A DNA stretch of 64,000 bases from Lachnospiraceae bacterium (GCA_017938145.1 JAGBCB010000033.1:26835-90834), one strand, 5' to 3'. Numbered from the stretch's first letter, positions 16,665 through 25,493 are shown. The notes: generated from the sequence alone by a model not told the origin. Translations and numbers: made by a program.

Positions 16665-17672
16665 ATGGATACCATTCGTTTGGGACGTACAAACTTAGTA
16701 GTCAGCAAAAACGGCTTCGGTGCCCTGCCGGTACAGCGCGTTGGCATGGAAGATGCCTGCCGGCTGCTTCGCAAGGCATACGAGAACGGAATCAATTACT
16801 TTGATACTGCCAGAGCCTATTCCGACAGCGAAGAAAAACTGGGCAGCGCCCTTTCTGATGTCAGGGAAAAAATAATTATCTCCACAAAAACCGGTGCAAC
16901 CTGCGTGGAAGATTTCTGGAAACACTTAAACCAGAGTCTTTCCTTATTAAAGACCGACTATATTGATATTTACCAGTTTCACAATCCGGCCTTTTGTCCG
17001 AAGCCGGGAGATGGTACCGGCCTTTACGAGGCAATGCTGGAAGCAAAAGAAAAAGGAATGATCCGCTTCATCGGTATGACCAACCACCGCCTTTCCGTGG
17101 CGGAAGAAGCCGTCCGCTCCGGTCTTTACGATACCCTGCAGTTTCCGTTCTCCTACCTTGCCAGCGAAAAGGAAGAAGCACTGGTCCGCCTTTGTGAAGA
17201 GCTGGATATCGGTTTTATCTGCATGAAGGCACTGGCGGGCGGTCTGATTACCCGTTCTGACGTAGCATATGCTTACCTGGCTAAGTTCCCGGTGGCACCA
17301 ATCTGGGGTATCCAAAGAGAACACGAATTAGACGAATTTCTTTCTTATAATGAAAATCCGCCGGAGCTTACCAAGGAGCGCCTGGATTACATTGCAAAAG
17401 AACGTCTGGAACTGATTGGCGAATTCTGCCGCGGCTGCGGCTACTGCATGCCGTGTCCTGCAGATATCGAAATCAATAACTGCGCCAGAATGTCCCTGCT
17501 TCTGCGCCGTGCCCCATCCGCCGGATTTTTAACCGAATACTGGCAAAACGAAATGAAAAAAATTGAGAATTGTTTAGAATGCGGACAGTGTGCCGCAAAG
17601 TGTCCGTATGGTCTGGACACTCCTGCACTTTTGAAGAAAAACTACGAAGATTACAAAACCTTTTTACAGTAA
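16665..17672 (+). CDS. Aldo/keto reductase with C-terminal iron-sulphur motif domain
   Basis: The 335-residue protein has an aldo/keto reductase barrel with the active-site Asp/Tyr motif YFDTARAYSDSEEKLG (about residues 46-61). The DYIDIYQFH strand is also visible. The C-terminus has two ferredoxin-like Cys clusters, CRGCGYCMPCP and CLECGQCAAKCPYG, expected to bind [4Fe-4S]. Such enzymes are cytosolic NAD(P)H-linked oxidoreductases of anaerobes with mostly unknown substrates. The ATG at 16665 has AAAGGAGG upstream; an earlier in-frame start at 16587 would overlap the promoter. It is divergent from the LacI-type repressor and has its operator, so it may handle a sugar-derived aldehyde or ketone. 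Confidence 0.88.
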   Translation: MDTIRLGRTNLVVSKNGFGALPVQRVGMEDACRLLRKAYENGINYFDTARAYSDSEEKLGSALSDVREKIIISTKTGATCVEDFWKHLNQSLSLLKTDYIDIYQFHNPAFCPKPGDGTGLYEAMLEAKEKGMIRFIGMTNHRLSVAEEAVRSGLYDTLQFPFSYLASEKEEALVRLCEELDIGFICMKALAGGLITRSDVAYAYLAKFPVAPIWGIQREHELDEFLSYNENPPELTKERLDYIAKERLELIGEFCRGCGYCMPCPADIEINNCARMSLLLRRAPSAGFLTEYWQNEMKKIENCLECGQCAAKCPYGLDTPALLKKNYEDYKTFLQ

Positions 17673-17675
17673 ACC

Positions 17676-17718
17676 AAAAGAGACTGCTGCCACAAAACGT
17701 GGTAACAGTCTCTTTTTC
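17676..17718. terminator. Bidirectional terminator between reductase and metallo-hydrolase genes
   Basis: AGAGACTG (17679-17686) pairs with CAGTCTCT (17706-17713), with inner CCAC/GTGG pairing. TTTTT follows rightward and TTTTGG leftward. The two genes converge here. Confidence 0.85.
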
Positions 17719-18552
17719 TTACTCTGTTTCAAATTCTAACCGGTTTCCCGTGCAGTTAAGTACAAATCCTGCCGGGAATTTATTTTTCAAAAGCGCCATT
17801 CCCGCCTCTCCGGTGCAATGGGAAACCGCAATCGTTTTTATTCCATGTTTCTTAAATTCTTTCACCGTTTCCTGTAACCGTTCCTCCCCGGCTTCCACTA
17901 AATGGGTGCCGCCAATGACTGCTGCCACCGGAATGTTTAACTGTTTTTTCACATGCTCTAAGATATTCACAATTCCCACATGGGAGCAGCCAACAAGTAA
18001 CACAAGGCCCTGCTTTGTTTTTACCCCAAGCGCAATTTCATCCGGAAACAAATCCTGTTCAAAGCCGGCGTCAGTTTTTACAAAAAACTTTGGATTAACC
18101 GTTTCAAACGTATTCGTCCTTGCAAAATTTTTAAATAGGAACAGATTTTCCGAAAGTCTTGTTACATCCTGCCCTACAAAATGAATCTCCGGAAGCAGTT
18201 CTTTTTCAAAGGGATTTCCGTTATACTTCCATGTACCGTCTTCCAAACGCTTGTATTTTGGTAAAAAGAATTCCTTTCCGGCATAGACCGGTGTTTCCTT
18301 CTTTATTATAGAATGAAGTGCCGGCACTCCGCCGGTATGGTCGTAGTGCCCATGGCTTAGAATAACAGCGCCGGTTTCAGATAAATCAATTCCGAGGTGT
18401 TTTGCGTTTTCCGCAAAAGCACCGGTTTGTCCCGTATCAAACAGGACACGGATTCCATCCGCTTCAACAATTGCAGAAAAACCATGCTCATATTTTAATT
18501 TTCCTTCCCGGTCCGGTAAGTTTTCAATAAGTGTTGTAATTTTCAGACTCAT
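17719..18552 (-). CDS. Metallo-beta-lactamase-fold hydrolase
   Basis: The 277-residue cytosolic protein has the metal-binding motif LSHGHYDHTGG and the later GCSHVGIVN and SHCTGEAG motifs. These place it with the MBL-fold group annotated as methanopterin-type or dihydropterin synthases, whose bacterial substrates are largely unknown. The ATG at 18552 has GGGGGAAG about 12 bases upstream. A TTG at 18582 is in frame but would put that site inside the gene. It converges on the reductase gene and stands alone. Confidence 0.82.
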   Translation of the reverse strand: MSLKITTLIENLPDREGKLKYEHGFSAIVEADGIRVLFDTGQTGAFAENAKHLGIDLSETGAVILSHGHYDHTGGVPALHSIIKKETPVYAGKEFFLPKYKRLEDGTWKYNGNPFEKELLPEIHFVGQDVTRLSENLFLFKNFARTNTFETVNPKFFVKTDAGFEQDLFPDEIALGVKTKQGLVLLVGCSHVGIVNILEHVKKQLNIPVAAVIGGTHLVEAGEERLQETVKEFKKHGIKTIAVSHCTGEAGMALLKNKFPAGFVLNCTGNRLEFETE

Positions 18553-18682
18553 AAAACAATTTCTTCCCCCGCCATTTATCAATATCTTCTATACTAATAA
18601 TAGCATATTTTGTGCTTATTCTCAATTCATTTCCCTTATTTTGTGAAGTGAAGAAAAAATTCAAATTTTTTTAAAAAAGTAC

Positions 18683-18711
18683 TTGCAATTTATCGAATCA
18701 TGGTATATAAT
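18683..18711 (+). promoter_or_regulatory. tRNA-Lys promoter
   Basis: TTGCAA and TATAAT with a 17-base spacer, 34 bases upstream of the mature tRNA. Confidence 0.8.
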
Positions 18712-18745
18712 CAATTTCGTGTTCAAGAAAAACACAACCAAATTT

Positions 18746-18818
18746 GCGCGATTAGCTCAGTTGGTAGAGCACCTGACTCTTAATCAGGGTGTCCAGGGTT
18801 CGAGCCCCTGATCGCGCA
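18746..18818 (+). tRNA. tRNA-Lys (anticodon CTT)
   Basis: The 73-base cloverleaf has acceptor arms GCGCGAT/ATCGCGC and D-arm GCTCAGTTGGTAGAGC. The anticodon loop has CTT in CTGACTCTTAATCAG, and the T-arm is CAGGGTTCGAGCCCCTG. CCA is not encoded. A terminator follows. Confidence 0.95.
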
Positions 18819-18825
18819 CTATGAA

Positions 18826-18868
18826 GTATCGGTTTTGACGCTTAGCGTTGGGGTCGGTGCTTTTTTTT
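18826..18868 (+). terminator. tRNA-Lys terminator
   Basis: A 16-bp stem rich in G-U pairs (18826-18841 with 18845-18860, loop TTA) is followed by eight T residues. Most arms pair only through wobble, so it is strong rightward and weak on the other strand. Confidence 0.8.
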
Positions 18869-18914
18869 GCGCAAAAAAACAGTTCTTACCTCATGGACGT
18901 GCCTTTATTTTCAA

Positions 18915-18943
18915 TTGACGAAGCGCAAAAAATAGAGTATCAT
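18915..18943 (+). promoter_or_regulatory. Putative trmB promoter
   Basis: TTGACG (18915-18920) and TATCAT (18938-18943) with a 17-base spacer, 83 bases before the trmB ATG. Confidence 0.55.
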
Positions 18944-18948
18944 TAGTA

Positions 18949-18987
18949 GTCAGAGCAGAGTATTGCTCTGCCTGGCTATTTTTATTT
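18949..18987 (+). other. Hairpin with T tract in the trmB leader
   Basis: GCAGAG (18955-18960) pairs with CTCTGC (18966-18971), extended by GTCA/TGGC, and TATTTTTATTT follows. It starts at the expected first transcribed base, so it could be an attenuator or a 5'-protecting hairpin. Confidence 0.45.
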
Positions 18988-19026
18988 CAATCCGCCCGGC
19001 AATGCTGCGGCAGAATGTGAGGAAGC

Positions 19027-19665
19027 ATGAGACTCAGAAAAGTAAAAGGTGCAAAAGAGGCCATTGACGCAAGCAGCCTCGTCATCCACAATGCAGTCAC
19101 CCAAAAAGGACACTGGCAGGAGGTGTTCGGCAATAACAATCCAATCCATATTGAAATTGGTATGGGAAAAGGCCGTTTTCTTACCGCCCTGGCAAAACAG
19201 AATCCCGAGATTAACTACATCGGTATCGAGCGCTACGACAGCGTTCTTGTACGTGCCCTGGAAAAAAGGGAACAGGAAGAAGAAATCCGCAACCTGTTCT
19301 ATCTGTGTGAGGATGCAAAAAACATTACCGAACTATTTGCGCCGGAAGAAGTGGACCGTATATATTTAAATTTCTCCGACCCATGGCCAAAGGACCGTCA
19401 TGCCAAGCGCCGTCTTACTTCCACCGAGTTTTTTGCCAGATACCATCAGATACTTGCAAAAGACGGAGAAGTCATGTTTAAAACGGACAACCGCATTTTG
19501 TTTGACTTTTCCCTGGAGCAGGTGCCCCTTTCCGGCTGGCAGTTAAAGGACGTTACCTTCGACTTACACCACAGCGAATATGCGGAGGGCAATATTATGA
19601 CGGAATATGAGGAAAAATTCTCTTCCATGGGAAATCCTATTTTCCGCCTGGTAGCATACCGTTAA
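19027..19665 (+). CDS. trmB: tRNA (guanine-N7-)-methyltransferase
   Basis: The 212-residue enzyme methylates G46 in the variable loop of many tRNAs using S-adenosylmethionine. The SAM-binding motif HIEIGMGKGRFL (about residues 40-51) and the family signature NFSDPWPKDRHAKRRL (about 116-131) are intact. Length is normal. AGGA precedes the ATG. A small unidentified frame, thioredoxin and a D,D-carboxypeptidase gene follow in the same direction. Confidence 0.95.
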   Translation: MRLRKVKGAKEAIDASSLVIHNAVTQKGHWQEVFGNNNPIHIEIGMGKGRFLTALAKQNPEINYIGIERYDSVLVRALEKREQEEEIRNLFYLCEDAKNITELFAPEEVDRIYLNFSDPWPKDRHAKRRLTSTEFFARYHQILAKDGEVMFKTDNRILFDFSLEQVPLSGWQLKDVTFDLHHSEYAEGNIMTEYEEKFSSMGNPIFRLVAYR

Positions 19666-19707
19666 CCAAACGAATATACTAATAGTATCAAATTTGGGAG
19701 CGCCTCT

Positions 19708-19863
19708 ATGTCATATCCCATCAAGCGCAGACTTGCAGACTTTTTTGCCGACCGGCCGGCATTAAACTGCAGGGCACTTTGTATCTACCGGTCACTGCAG
19801 GAGGTCATCCGGTTGATTAACCCGCCGGAAAACGTGCATACTAAAAGAAGAAACTGTAAATAA
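19708..19863 (+). CDS. Small basic hypothetical protein, 51 aa
   Basis: The frame runs from an ATG at 19708 to TAA at 19861-19863, with GGGAG about 8 bases upstream. The product (starts MSYPIKRRLADFFADRP) is basic with three Cys residues (positions 21, 25, 50) and has no recognised motif. It fills the gap between trmB and the thioredoxin gene. It may be a real small protein or simply spacer. Confidence 0.35.
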   Translation: MSYPIKRRLADFFADRPALNCRALCIYRSLQEVIRLINPPENVHTKRRNCK

Positions 19864-19889
19864 CTTATTGAAAACAAGGAGGATTACAA

Positions 19890-20204
19890 ATGGCAATTCA
19901 TTTTACTGACGAAAATTTTAACGAAGAAGTACTGGCTTCCGACATCCCTGTATTAGTAGATTTCTACGCTGACTGGTGCGGACCTTGCAAAATGCTGGCA
20001 CCGGTTATCGAAACCCTGGCCACAGAGCAGGAAGGCAAAGTAAAAGTCGGCAAATTAAATGTGGATGACTCTCCGGAAACCGCAAGAAAGTACGGTATTA
20101 TGTCTATTCCAACCCTTCTTTATATTAAGAACGGCGAAGTAGTAAATAAAACCGTAGGTGTTGTTTCCAAAACAGAAATCGAGCAGATTTTAAGTTCCCT
20201 GTAA
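19890..20204 (+). CDS. trxA: Thioredoxin
   Basis: The 104-residue protein has the redox motif WCGPC (Cys30, Cys33), the cis-Pro segment SIPTLLYIKNG and the usual length. It reduces protein disulfides in the cytoplasm, drawing electrons from thioredoxin reductase encoded elsewhere. AGGAGG precedes the ATG. The carboxypeptidase gene starts 15 bases downstream. Confidence 0.95.
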   Translation: MAIHFTDENFNEEVLASDIPVLVDFYADWCGPCKMLAPVIETLATEQEGKVKVGKLNVDDSPETARKYGIMSIPTLLYIKNGEVVNKTVGVVSKTEIEQILSSL

Positions 20205-20218
20205 TATAAGAGGATTTT

Positions 20219-21631
20219 ATGAAACACAAATTGAAATCAATCCTGTCGGCACTCTTAACCCTGGCTTTGTGTATTGCTTTGCATCCGGTTACTGCTTTGG
20301 CAGAACCCACTCCGATACCTTCCGCCGAATGGCCGGAACCACCGGAGCTTACCAGCGAAGCAGCTGTTGTTATCGAAGCCTCCACAGGATCCATTCTTTA
20401 CAACAAGAATGCCTACGAAGCTTATTATCCGGCCAGCACCACGAAACTTATGACTTCCTTACTTGCCATTGAACAGTGCCCGTTATCCGACGTGATTACC
20501 TGTTCCAAGGCATCCGTAGAAAGCATCGGGTGGGATTCCAGCCGCATCGGCCTGGTGGCCGGCGAATCCATTGATATGGAAAATGCCCTGTATGCCATTT
20601 TGTTAGCTTCTGCCAACGAAGTATCCTTTGCTGTTGCAGAACATATCGGAGGCACTGTAGAAAATTTTGTTTCCCTGATGAATGAACGGGCCAAAGACCT
20701 GGGCTGTGTCAACACAAATTTTATCAATCCCCACGGTCTGGACCACGAGTCCCATTACTCCTGTCCGTATGACTTAGCGCTGATTGCAAGGCAGGCAATG
20801 GAATATACCACCTTTCGCCGCGTTTCCGGCTCCTATAACCACAAAATACCGGAAACCAACAAAAATGAAGCCCGGTGGATTTCTAACACCCATCCGTTTA
20901 TCAAGAAAAATGTAGTATACGAAGGCGTTTTTGCCGGAAAAACCGGCTCCACCTCCAAGGCAGGAAACTGTCTGGTTACCTGTGCAGAGCAAAACGGTAT
21001 GACCCTTATTTGCGCCGTTATGAAGGCACCAAATTCCGCCGCCGTCCAGGAGGATACAAAACTGCTTTTAGACTATGCTTTTCATAATTTTAAACCTACA
21101 CCGATAGCCGCCGCAGAAGCCTCTGTAAAAAACGCCTTTCCGGTTTTATTTGAAGATGAAGAAGCGCTGATTTCCGATGTTTCTTCTCCTCTCTCCGTCA
21201 GCGACACCTCCCTGGTGCTTCCCGGCGGAATATCTTATGAGGATTTGACAAGAAAGGTTACCTTGTCTCCATCGGTTTCCTTTTCCGCCGGTGAAAATAT
21301 TATTGGTGAAGTAAAATATTATTATGGCGAAAATTTTGTCGGCTCTGCCAATATTATTTACCATAGTAATTCTGACACTATCGTGGTGCCTACTCCAACC
21401 CCGGTACCAACCGCCACCCCGGTACCGGCCTTGTCTCCGGACGGAACCGGTAATTCCACCGAAACAAGCACCGGAACCGGTTTGTCCGATACCGAACAGG
21501 ATAACCGCCCGTTAATCATCGGTATTATCGTCGGTGTGGTTATACTGGCAGCAGGACTTTACATTGTTCTTGTAGAAATTCCATACCGTAAGAAAAAGAA
21601 AGCCTACCGCGAAAAATATGGCAGAAAATAA
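20219..21631 (+). CDS. Serine-type D-alanyl-D-alanine carboxypeptidase (DacF/PBP5 type)
   Basis: The 470-residue precursor has a signal peptide (about residues 1-28) and a peptidase S11 domain. Catalytic Ser73 lies in the STTK motif (Ser73, Lys76), followed by SAN and KTG in FAGKTGSTSKAG. A beta domain, a Thr/Pro linker (TPTPVPTATPVP) and a C-terminal membrane helix with basic tail follow. It trims the terminal D-Ala from peptidoglycan stem peptides at the outer membrane face. Anchoring by a true transmembrane helix rather than an amphipathic tail is a variation seen in Clostridia. Spacing suggests cotranscription with trxA. Confidence 0.92.
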   Translation: MKHKLKSILSALLTLALCIALHPVTALAEPTPIPSAEWPEPPELTSEAAVVIEASTGSILYNKNAYEAYYPASTTKLMTSLLAIEQCPLSDVITCSKASVESIGWDSSRIGLVAGESIDMENALYAILLASANEVSFAVAEHIGGTVENFVSLMNERAKDLGCVNTNFINPHGLDHESHYSCPYDLALIARQAMEYTTFRRVSGSYNHKIPETNKNEARWISNTHPFIKKNVVYEGVFAGKTGSTSKAGNCLVTCAEQNGMTLICAVMKAPNSAAVQEDTKLLLDYAFHNFKPTPIAAAEASVKNAFPVLFEDEEALISDVSSPLSVSDTSLVLPGGISYEDLTRKVTLSPSVSFSAGENIIGEVKYYYGENFVGSANIIYHSNSDTIVVPTPTPVPTATPVPALSPDGTGNSTETSTGTGLSDTEQDNRPLIIGIIVGVVILAAGLYIVLVEIPYRKKKKAYREKYGRK

Positions 21632-21633
21632 AA

Positions 21634-21690
21634 ATAACCCTGAAGCTCCGCAACAAGATTTCTTGTTTTTCGGATTCTTCAGGGTTTTCT
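21634..21690. terminator. Bidirectional terminator
   Basis: AACCCTGAAG (21636-21645) pairs with CTTCAGGGTT (21677-21686), with an inner AACAAG/CTTGTT stem. TTTTCTTTTG follows rightward and the leftward side has a TATTTTTATTTT tract. It ends the carboxypeptidase gene and the convergent coiled-coil gene. Confidence 0.85.
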
Positions 21691-21696
21691 TTTGTT

Positions 21697-22527
21697 TTAC
21701 TGACCCATTGCCTCTAACAGCTTTGCAATATCTTCCGGTGTCATCATGGCATTCGGATCTGCCGAAAGACCTGCCAACGGATCTGCTGCCGGTGCCGGCT
21801 CTTCCGGTACAGTTTCTTCTACCATTGGTGCCTGCTCTGCAGGTGCGTTTTCTTCTGCTGCCGCCTCTGCAATGTCCTCAAATAATGCGGACAGGTCCAA
21901 ATCATCCGGAACCTCCGGAATCTCCTCCGGCGCAGGCAAATCAGGAATCACAAATTCTTCATCTGCAGGCAAATCGGATACTTCAAGCAGTTCTGCTCCG
22001 GATACTTTCTCCAATACCGGTGTCATAGGTTCTTCTGCACCAAGGAAAGAGGCATCAAAATCCGGTGCCGCATCTTCCTCACTCTTTACGGCAGCCGCTC
22101 CCACATTATCTTCAATTGCTTTTTTCAGCTCTGCCATTACATACTCTAACGTTTCTCGCTCACTGATAGCAAGCTGTCTTGCATTTTCTTTATTATACTT
22201 GATAATAGACTTTGCCTGGTTAATCTGTTTTTCGGAAAGAAGATAAATTTCATGTTCCACATTTTCAATTTCAGTCTGAATCAGCGTATTCTGTTTTTTC
22301 ACTATCTCAACCAGTTCCTTCTGGGCACGTTCGGTTTCTTTTAAATACTTTGCCAACGCCAAACGGAACTCTCCGTCACTGAAATCTGCCACTGCTCCCA
22401 ACGCCTTTTCCTTTATTTTTGATGTTCTTTTAATTCCTTTGCCAAAAAATGTCGTCACAAAGTACAGAACTGCAGATATCAGCATCAGAACTGCTGCCAC
22501 AGTCATCAAAATTGTATTCCCGTCCAT
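21697..22527 (-). CDS. Membrane-anchored coiled-coil protein with acidic tail
   Basis: The 276-residue protein has one N-terminal membrane helix (residues about 8-28). A basic patch (GKGIKRTSKIKEK) and a long helical, probably coiled-coil part (about 50-140) follow. The tail is acidic and Pro/Ala-rich (about 150-255). The last residues, NAMMTPEDIAKLLEAMGQ, resemble the short LSxDEIxALL peptide by which FliM/FliN/CheC-type proteins bind partners. I do not recognise a domain family. The protein probably faces the cytoplasm. It converges on the carboxypeptidase gene and is divergent from tRNA-Arg. GGAGG lies 8 bases before the ATG. Confidence 0.8.
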   Translation of the reverse strand: MDGNTILMTVAAVLMLISAVLYFVTTFFGKGIKRTSKIKEKALGAVADFSDGEFRLALAKYLKETERAQKELVEIVKKQNTLIQTEIENVEHEIYLLSEKQINQAKSIIKYNKENARQLAISERETLEYVMAELKKAIEDNVGAAAVKSEEDAAPDFDASFLGAEEPMTPVLEKVSGAELLEVSDLPADEEFVIPDLPAPEEIPEVPDDLDLSALFEDIAEAAAEENAPAEQAPMVEETVPEEPAPAADPLAGLSADPNAMMTPEDIAKLLEAMGQ

Positions 22528-22557
22528 AAAAATTCCTCCTTATCCTTTGCAGAAATC

Positions 22558-22586
22558 TTGACTTTGAAAATCGTATACCCTATAAT
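22558..22586 (+). promoter_or_regulatory. tRNA-Arg promoter
   Basis: TTGACT and TATAAT with a 17-base spacer, 19 bases upstream of the tRNA. Confidence 0.85.
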
Positions 22587-22605
22587 AAAACAGTGGTAAA
22601 CCACC

Positions 22606-22680
22606 GTGCTCTCATAGTTAAATGGATATAACGGGCCCCTCCTAAGGGTCAGTTATAGGTTCGATTCCTATTGGGAGCAC
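22606..22680 (+). tRNA. tRNA-Arg (anticodon CCT)
   Basis: The 75-base cloverleaf has acceptor arms GTGCTCT/GGAGCAC (one G-U pair). The anticodon loop CTCCTAA lies on a GGCCC/GGGTC stem, and the T-arm is ATAGGTTCGATTCCTAT. It reads AGG codons. It faces the convergent DUF212 gene 9 bases away. Confidence 0.93.
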
Positions 22681-22689
22681 TTTTTATTT

Positions 22690-23154
22690 TTAAGAAAAGA
22701 TTACAAAATACATAAAACAGGCATTTCCAATGCCGATGATGCTTCCTGCAAGTACCTGCAGCGGAGTATGTCCCACAAATTCTTTCAATTTTGTTTCCGG
22801 TAAATCTTTTTTTGTCAGTACTTCCAAAAGTTCCATCATTTCAATAATAATGGTTGCCTGCTTACCGGTTTCACGGCGTACTCCCATGGCATCATGACAC
22901 ACGATGATAGCCAGTGTTGCTGCAATGGCAAACTCAAAACCTCCTAACCCGAATACCAGGGCACTCATAGTAGCCAAAGAGGTTACAGTTGCAGAATGTC
23001 CGCTTGGCATGCCTCCGTCACCGAATAACCGCTCCCATTCCAGCTTTTTATAAATTGCTGCATGAATAATTGTTTTTAATACTTGCGCCAATGCCCAGGA
23101 AGACAGGCCTACTATAAAAAACTGATTTGATATCAGATCAAAAAACCAATTCAT
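22690..23154 (-). CDS. DUF212/YuiD-type divergent PAP2 membrane protein
   Basis: The 154-residue protein has about four membrane helices and the phosphatase-like motif GGMPSGHSATVTSL (about residues 46-59). VGHTPLQVLAG lies near the C-terminus. The family is distantly related to PAP2 phosphatases and vanadium haloperoxidases; its biochemical role is not established. Complete and of normal length. It stands alone, converging on tRNA-Arg. Confidence 0.88.
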   Translation of the reverse strand: MNWFFDLISNQFFIVGLSSWALAQVLKTIIHAAIYKKLEWERLFGDGGMPSGHSATVTSLATMSALVFGLGGFEFAIAATLAIIVCHDAMGVRRETGKQATIIIEMMELLEVLTKKDLPETKLKEFVGHTPLQVLAGSIIGIGNACFMYFVIFS

Positions 23155-23377
23155 TGTTTTTCCCTCATTTTTCCCATAGTATTTGTTCTTAACAAGAATA
23201 TCATACCATTTCTTTTACACAAGTTCAACAATTTGTTCTTTTTCTTATCATAAATTAATTTATGAAACCACTTTCAAAAAGTTCTTCCCTTTGTCGTAAT
23301 AATGTGATAAAATGTATTTAGTTGCATATACAATATACGCTAATAGCAAAATTAGGAGTTTACATTAGGAGGAAATC

Positions 23378-24691
23378 ATGAGTAAGCAACAAAAGACAGT
23401 CAAACAAAACAAAAAGCTTTTAAACGCTAACATTGCAAAGAAATTCGGTATTGCCTTCACATCCATTACTTATGGTATACTTTTTACCGTTATCTTGGCA
23501 GTTGCCGATATGTTTTTAATTGCTAAATCCGCAGGCGGCATGTTCAATTCCCCTGCAAGAATTATTGGTCTTGTTCTTTATCTGGTTGTATCCTTTTTGG
23601 TTATGGTTATGCTTCGTGCCGTTGCAAAGAGCCTTTCCGTTGCATTAACCGAGCCTATTTATGAGCTTCAGGATGCCATGAAAAAATTAAAGAACGGTAA
23701 TTTTGATATTGAACTTACCTACGAAGGCCAGGACGAACTTTCCGATTTAGGTTCCGATATTTTGGCAGCTTGTAACCAGCTCCATATTATTGTGGCAGAT
23801 ACCGGAGAAGTTCTCGACAAAATGGCAAACGGTAATTTCAAGGTATCCACCGGCGCCAGAGAAAGCTACGTTGGCGATTTCCAGAACCAGTTAAACGCTA
23901 TGCGTACCTTAAAATATAACTTATCCGACACCTTACGTCAGATTCAGGCAGCAGCAGCTCAGGTTATGATTGGTTCCGAACAGCTGGCCGGCAGCGCCCA
24001 GGACTTAGCAGAAGGTGCTACTAATCAGGCCAGCGCAGTAGAAGAACTTACCGCTACTGTAGCAAACGTAACCAGCATTTCCGAAGAAAGTGCTAAAAAT
24101 GCAGCCTTTGCCGCAACCAGCGCATCCAACGCTGCAGAAGATGCCAAGAAGAGCAGAGAAGAAATCAACCAGCTCACCGAAGCAATGGACCGCATCACTG
24201 CTACTTCCAAAGAAATCGAAGATATTATTGCAGCCATCGAAGACATCGCATCCCAGACAAACCTGCTTTCCTTAAACGCTTCCATCGAAGCTGCCAGAGC
24301 AGGCGAAGCAGGCCGCGGTTTCGCTGTAGTTGCAGACCAAATCGGTAAACTCGCCGCAGACAGTGCCCAGTCCGCAGTAACCACCCGCGACCTCATCAGC
24401 AGATGTCTTGCAGAAGTACAGGCAGGTAACCGTATCGTAGAAAATACCATCGAATCCATCGGAGCCGTTCTCGCCAACATGGAATCCTTCGCAGGTATGG
24501 CCTCCGGCGCTGCAGAAGCTTCCAAAGAACAGGTTGAAATGTTAAAGCAGATTGAAGTAGGTATGGACCAGATTAATTTGGTTGTACAGAGTAACTCCGC
24601 TACTGCGGAAGAAACCTCCGCTGTCAGTGAAGAACTCTCCGCACAGGCTACCGGCTTAGACGAAATGATTGCTAAATTTGAATTAAAGTAA
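23378..24691 (+). CDS. Methyl-accepting chemotaxis protein without a sizeable external sensor
   Basis: The 437-residue protein has two N-terminal membrane helices (about 27-50 and 65-87) joined by only about 15 residues. A HAMP domain (about 88-150) and a C-terminal signalling domain with the hairpin tip [20 protein letters not shown] follow. It should sit in the membrane and control the CheA kinase; the input must be in the membrane, the HAMP region or a partner. It is a single-gene unit with AGGAGG upstream and a strong terminator after it. Confidence 0.92.
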   Translation: MSKQQKTVKQNKKLLNANIAKKFGIAFTSITYGILFTVILAVADMFLIAKSAGGMFNSPARIIGLVLYLVVSFLVMVMLRAVAKSLSVALTEPIYELQDAMKKLKNGNFDIELTYEGQDELSDLGSDILAACNQLHIIVADTGEVLDKMANGNFKVSTGARESYVGDFQNQLNAMRTLKYNLSDTLRQIQAAAAQVMIGSEQLAGSAQDLAEGATNQASAVEELTATVANVTSISEESAKNAAFAATSASNAAEDAKKSREEINQLTEAMDRITATSKEIEDIIAAIEDIASQTNLLSLNASIEAARAGEAGRGFAVVADQIGKLAADSAQSAVTTRDLISRCLAEVQAGNRIVENTIESIGAVLANMESFAGMASGAAEASKEQVEMLKQIEVGMDQINLVVQSNSATAEETSAVSEELSAQATGLDEMIAKFELK

Positions 24692-24712
24692 ATTGTACAT
24701 AAGTGTAAAAGA

Positions 24713-24746
24713 AAAGCAGGAAACTTTACAGGTTTCCTGCTTTTTA
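24713..24746. terminator. Bidirectional terminator after the chemotaxis gene
   Basis: AAAAGCAGGAAA (24713-24724) pairs with TTTCCTGCTTTT (24733-24744). T tracts lie on both sides. The leftward XRE gene ends at 24747, so its stop codon abuts the stem. Confidence 0.88.
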
Positions 24747-25493
24747 TTATGCCTGAACATCTTTTGATTTCTTATACCAGATTACCGCAAAAATACTGCC
24801 GCCAATCAGGGCAATCAAGCCACCGATAATCATGATATTTGCCAGTATGGAAACCGGATTGCTCTGCATCATGCTGTTCATGGCACCCATGCCGGAATTC
24901 ATGAATCCGTCCATAGTTCCCTGAGATGCAAAAATATTTTCTCCGCTGTCCGCAAACAGCTTTGCTAATTCTGCACTTTCTTTGGCACTGAGCGGATTTC
25001 CGCTTTCATCATAGAAAGTGACCGAACTGCTGCCCCAGCCGCCAAACCCGCTCATCATGCTGTTCGCCGCATTGTTAAAGCCGTTCATCATACTGTTTAC
25101 TATAGTTTTCATGATTGCGCCCAGTGCAGTAAATCCTGCACCAACCGCCGCAATGTACACACCGGCAATCCAGCCGAATTTCCGAACCATTTTTCCAAGG
25201 ACACCCGGCACCCGCTCCATCCAGTCATCTGCCGAGCTGTTTCCCCAGTTCACAGTTTCCTGATAATAATTTGTATTCGCATTATTATCCTCCGGCTCCT
25301 CTTCCGATAACAGCCAGTCTGTGGTTACATCAAAGGTTTTTGCCAATGCCAACAGCTTGGAAATTTCCGGCACCGCATCCCCGGTTTCCCATTTGCTGAC
25401 CGCCTGTCTGGAAACACCAAGTTCCTCCGCCAACGCCTCCTGGGAAAGACCTGCCTTTCTCCGGCAATAAAAAATCTTTTCATTTAATTTCAT
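24747..25493 (-). CDS. XRE-family regulator with C-terminal membrane segments
   Basis: The 248-residue protein has an N-terminal helix-turn-helix (about 1-65: KAGLSQEALAEELGVSRQAVSKWETGDAVPE). A hydrophilic linker and two hydrophobic segments (about 98-120 and 215-240) follow, ending in a basic tail. Between them is a Met/Asn/Gly-rich stretch (MMNGFNNAANSMMSGFGGWG). It is therefore a membrane-bound DNA-binding protein, a layout seen in clostridial one-component regulators. Its target is unknown and its neighbours give no clue. The two hydrophobic parts may respond to membrane state. Confidence 0.85.
   Translation of the reverse strand: MKLNEKIFYCRRKAGLSQEALAEELGVSRQAVSKWETGDAVPEISKLLALAKTFDVTTDWLLSEEEPEDNNANTNYYQETVNWGNSSADDWMERVPGVLGKMVRKFGWIAGVYIAAVGAGFTALGAIMKTIVNSMMNGFNNAANSMMSGFGGWGSSSVTFYDESGNPLSAKESAELAKLFADSGENIFASQGTMDGFMNSGMGAMNSMMQSNPVSILANIMIIGGLIALIGGSIFAVIWYKKSKDVQA

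Noticed and set aside
21746-22246. 166-codon rightward open frame opposite the coiled-coil gene
   Set aside because: Ser/Ala-rich composition is the mirror of the acidic gene on the other strand; no ribosome binding site.
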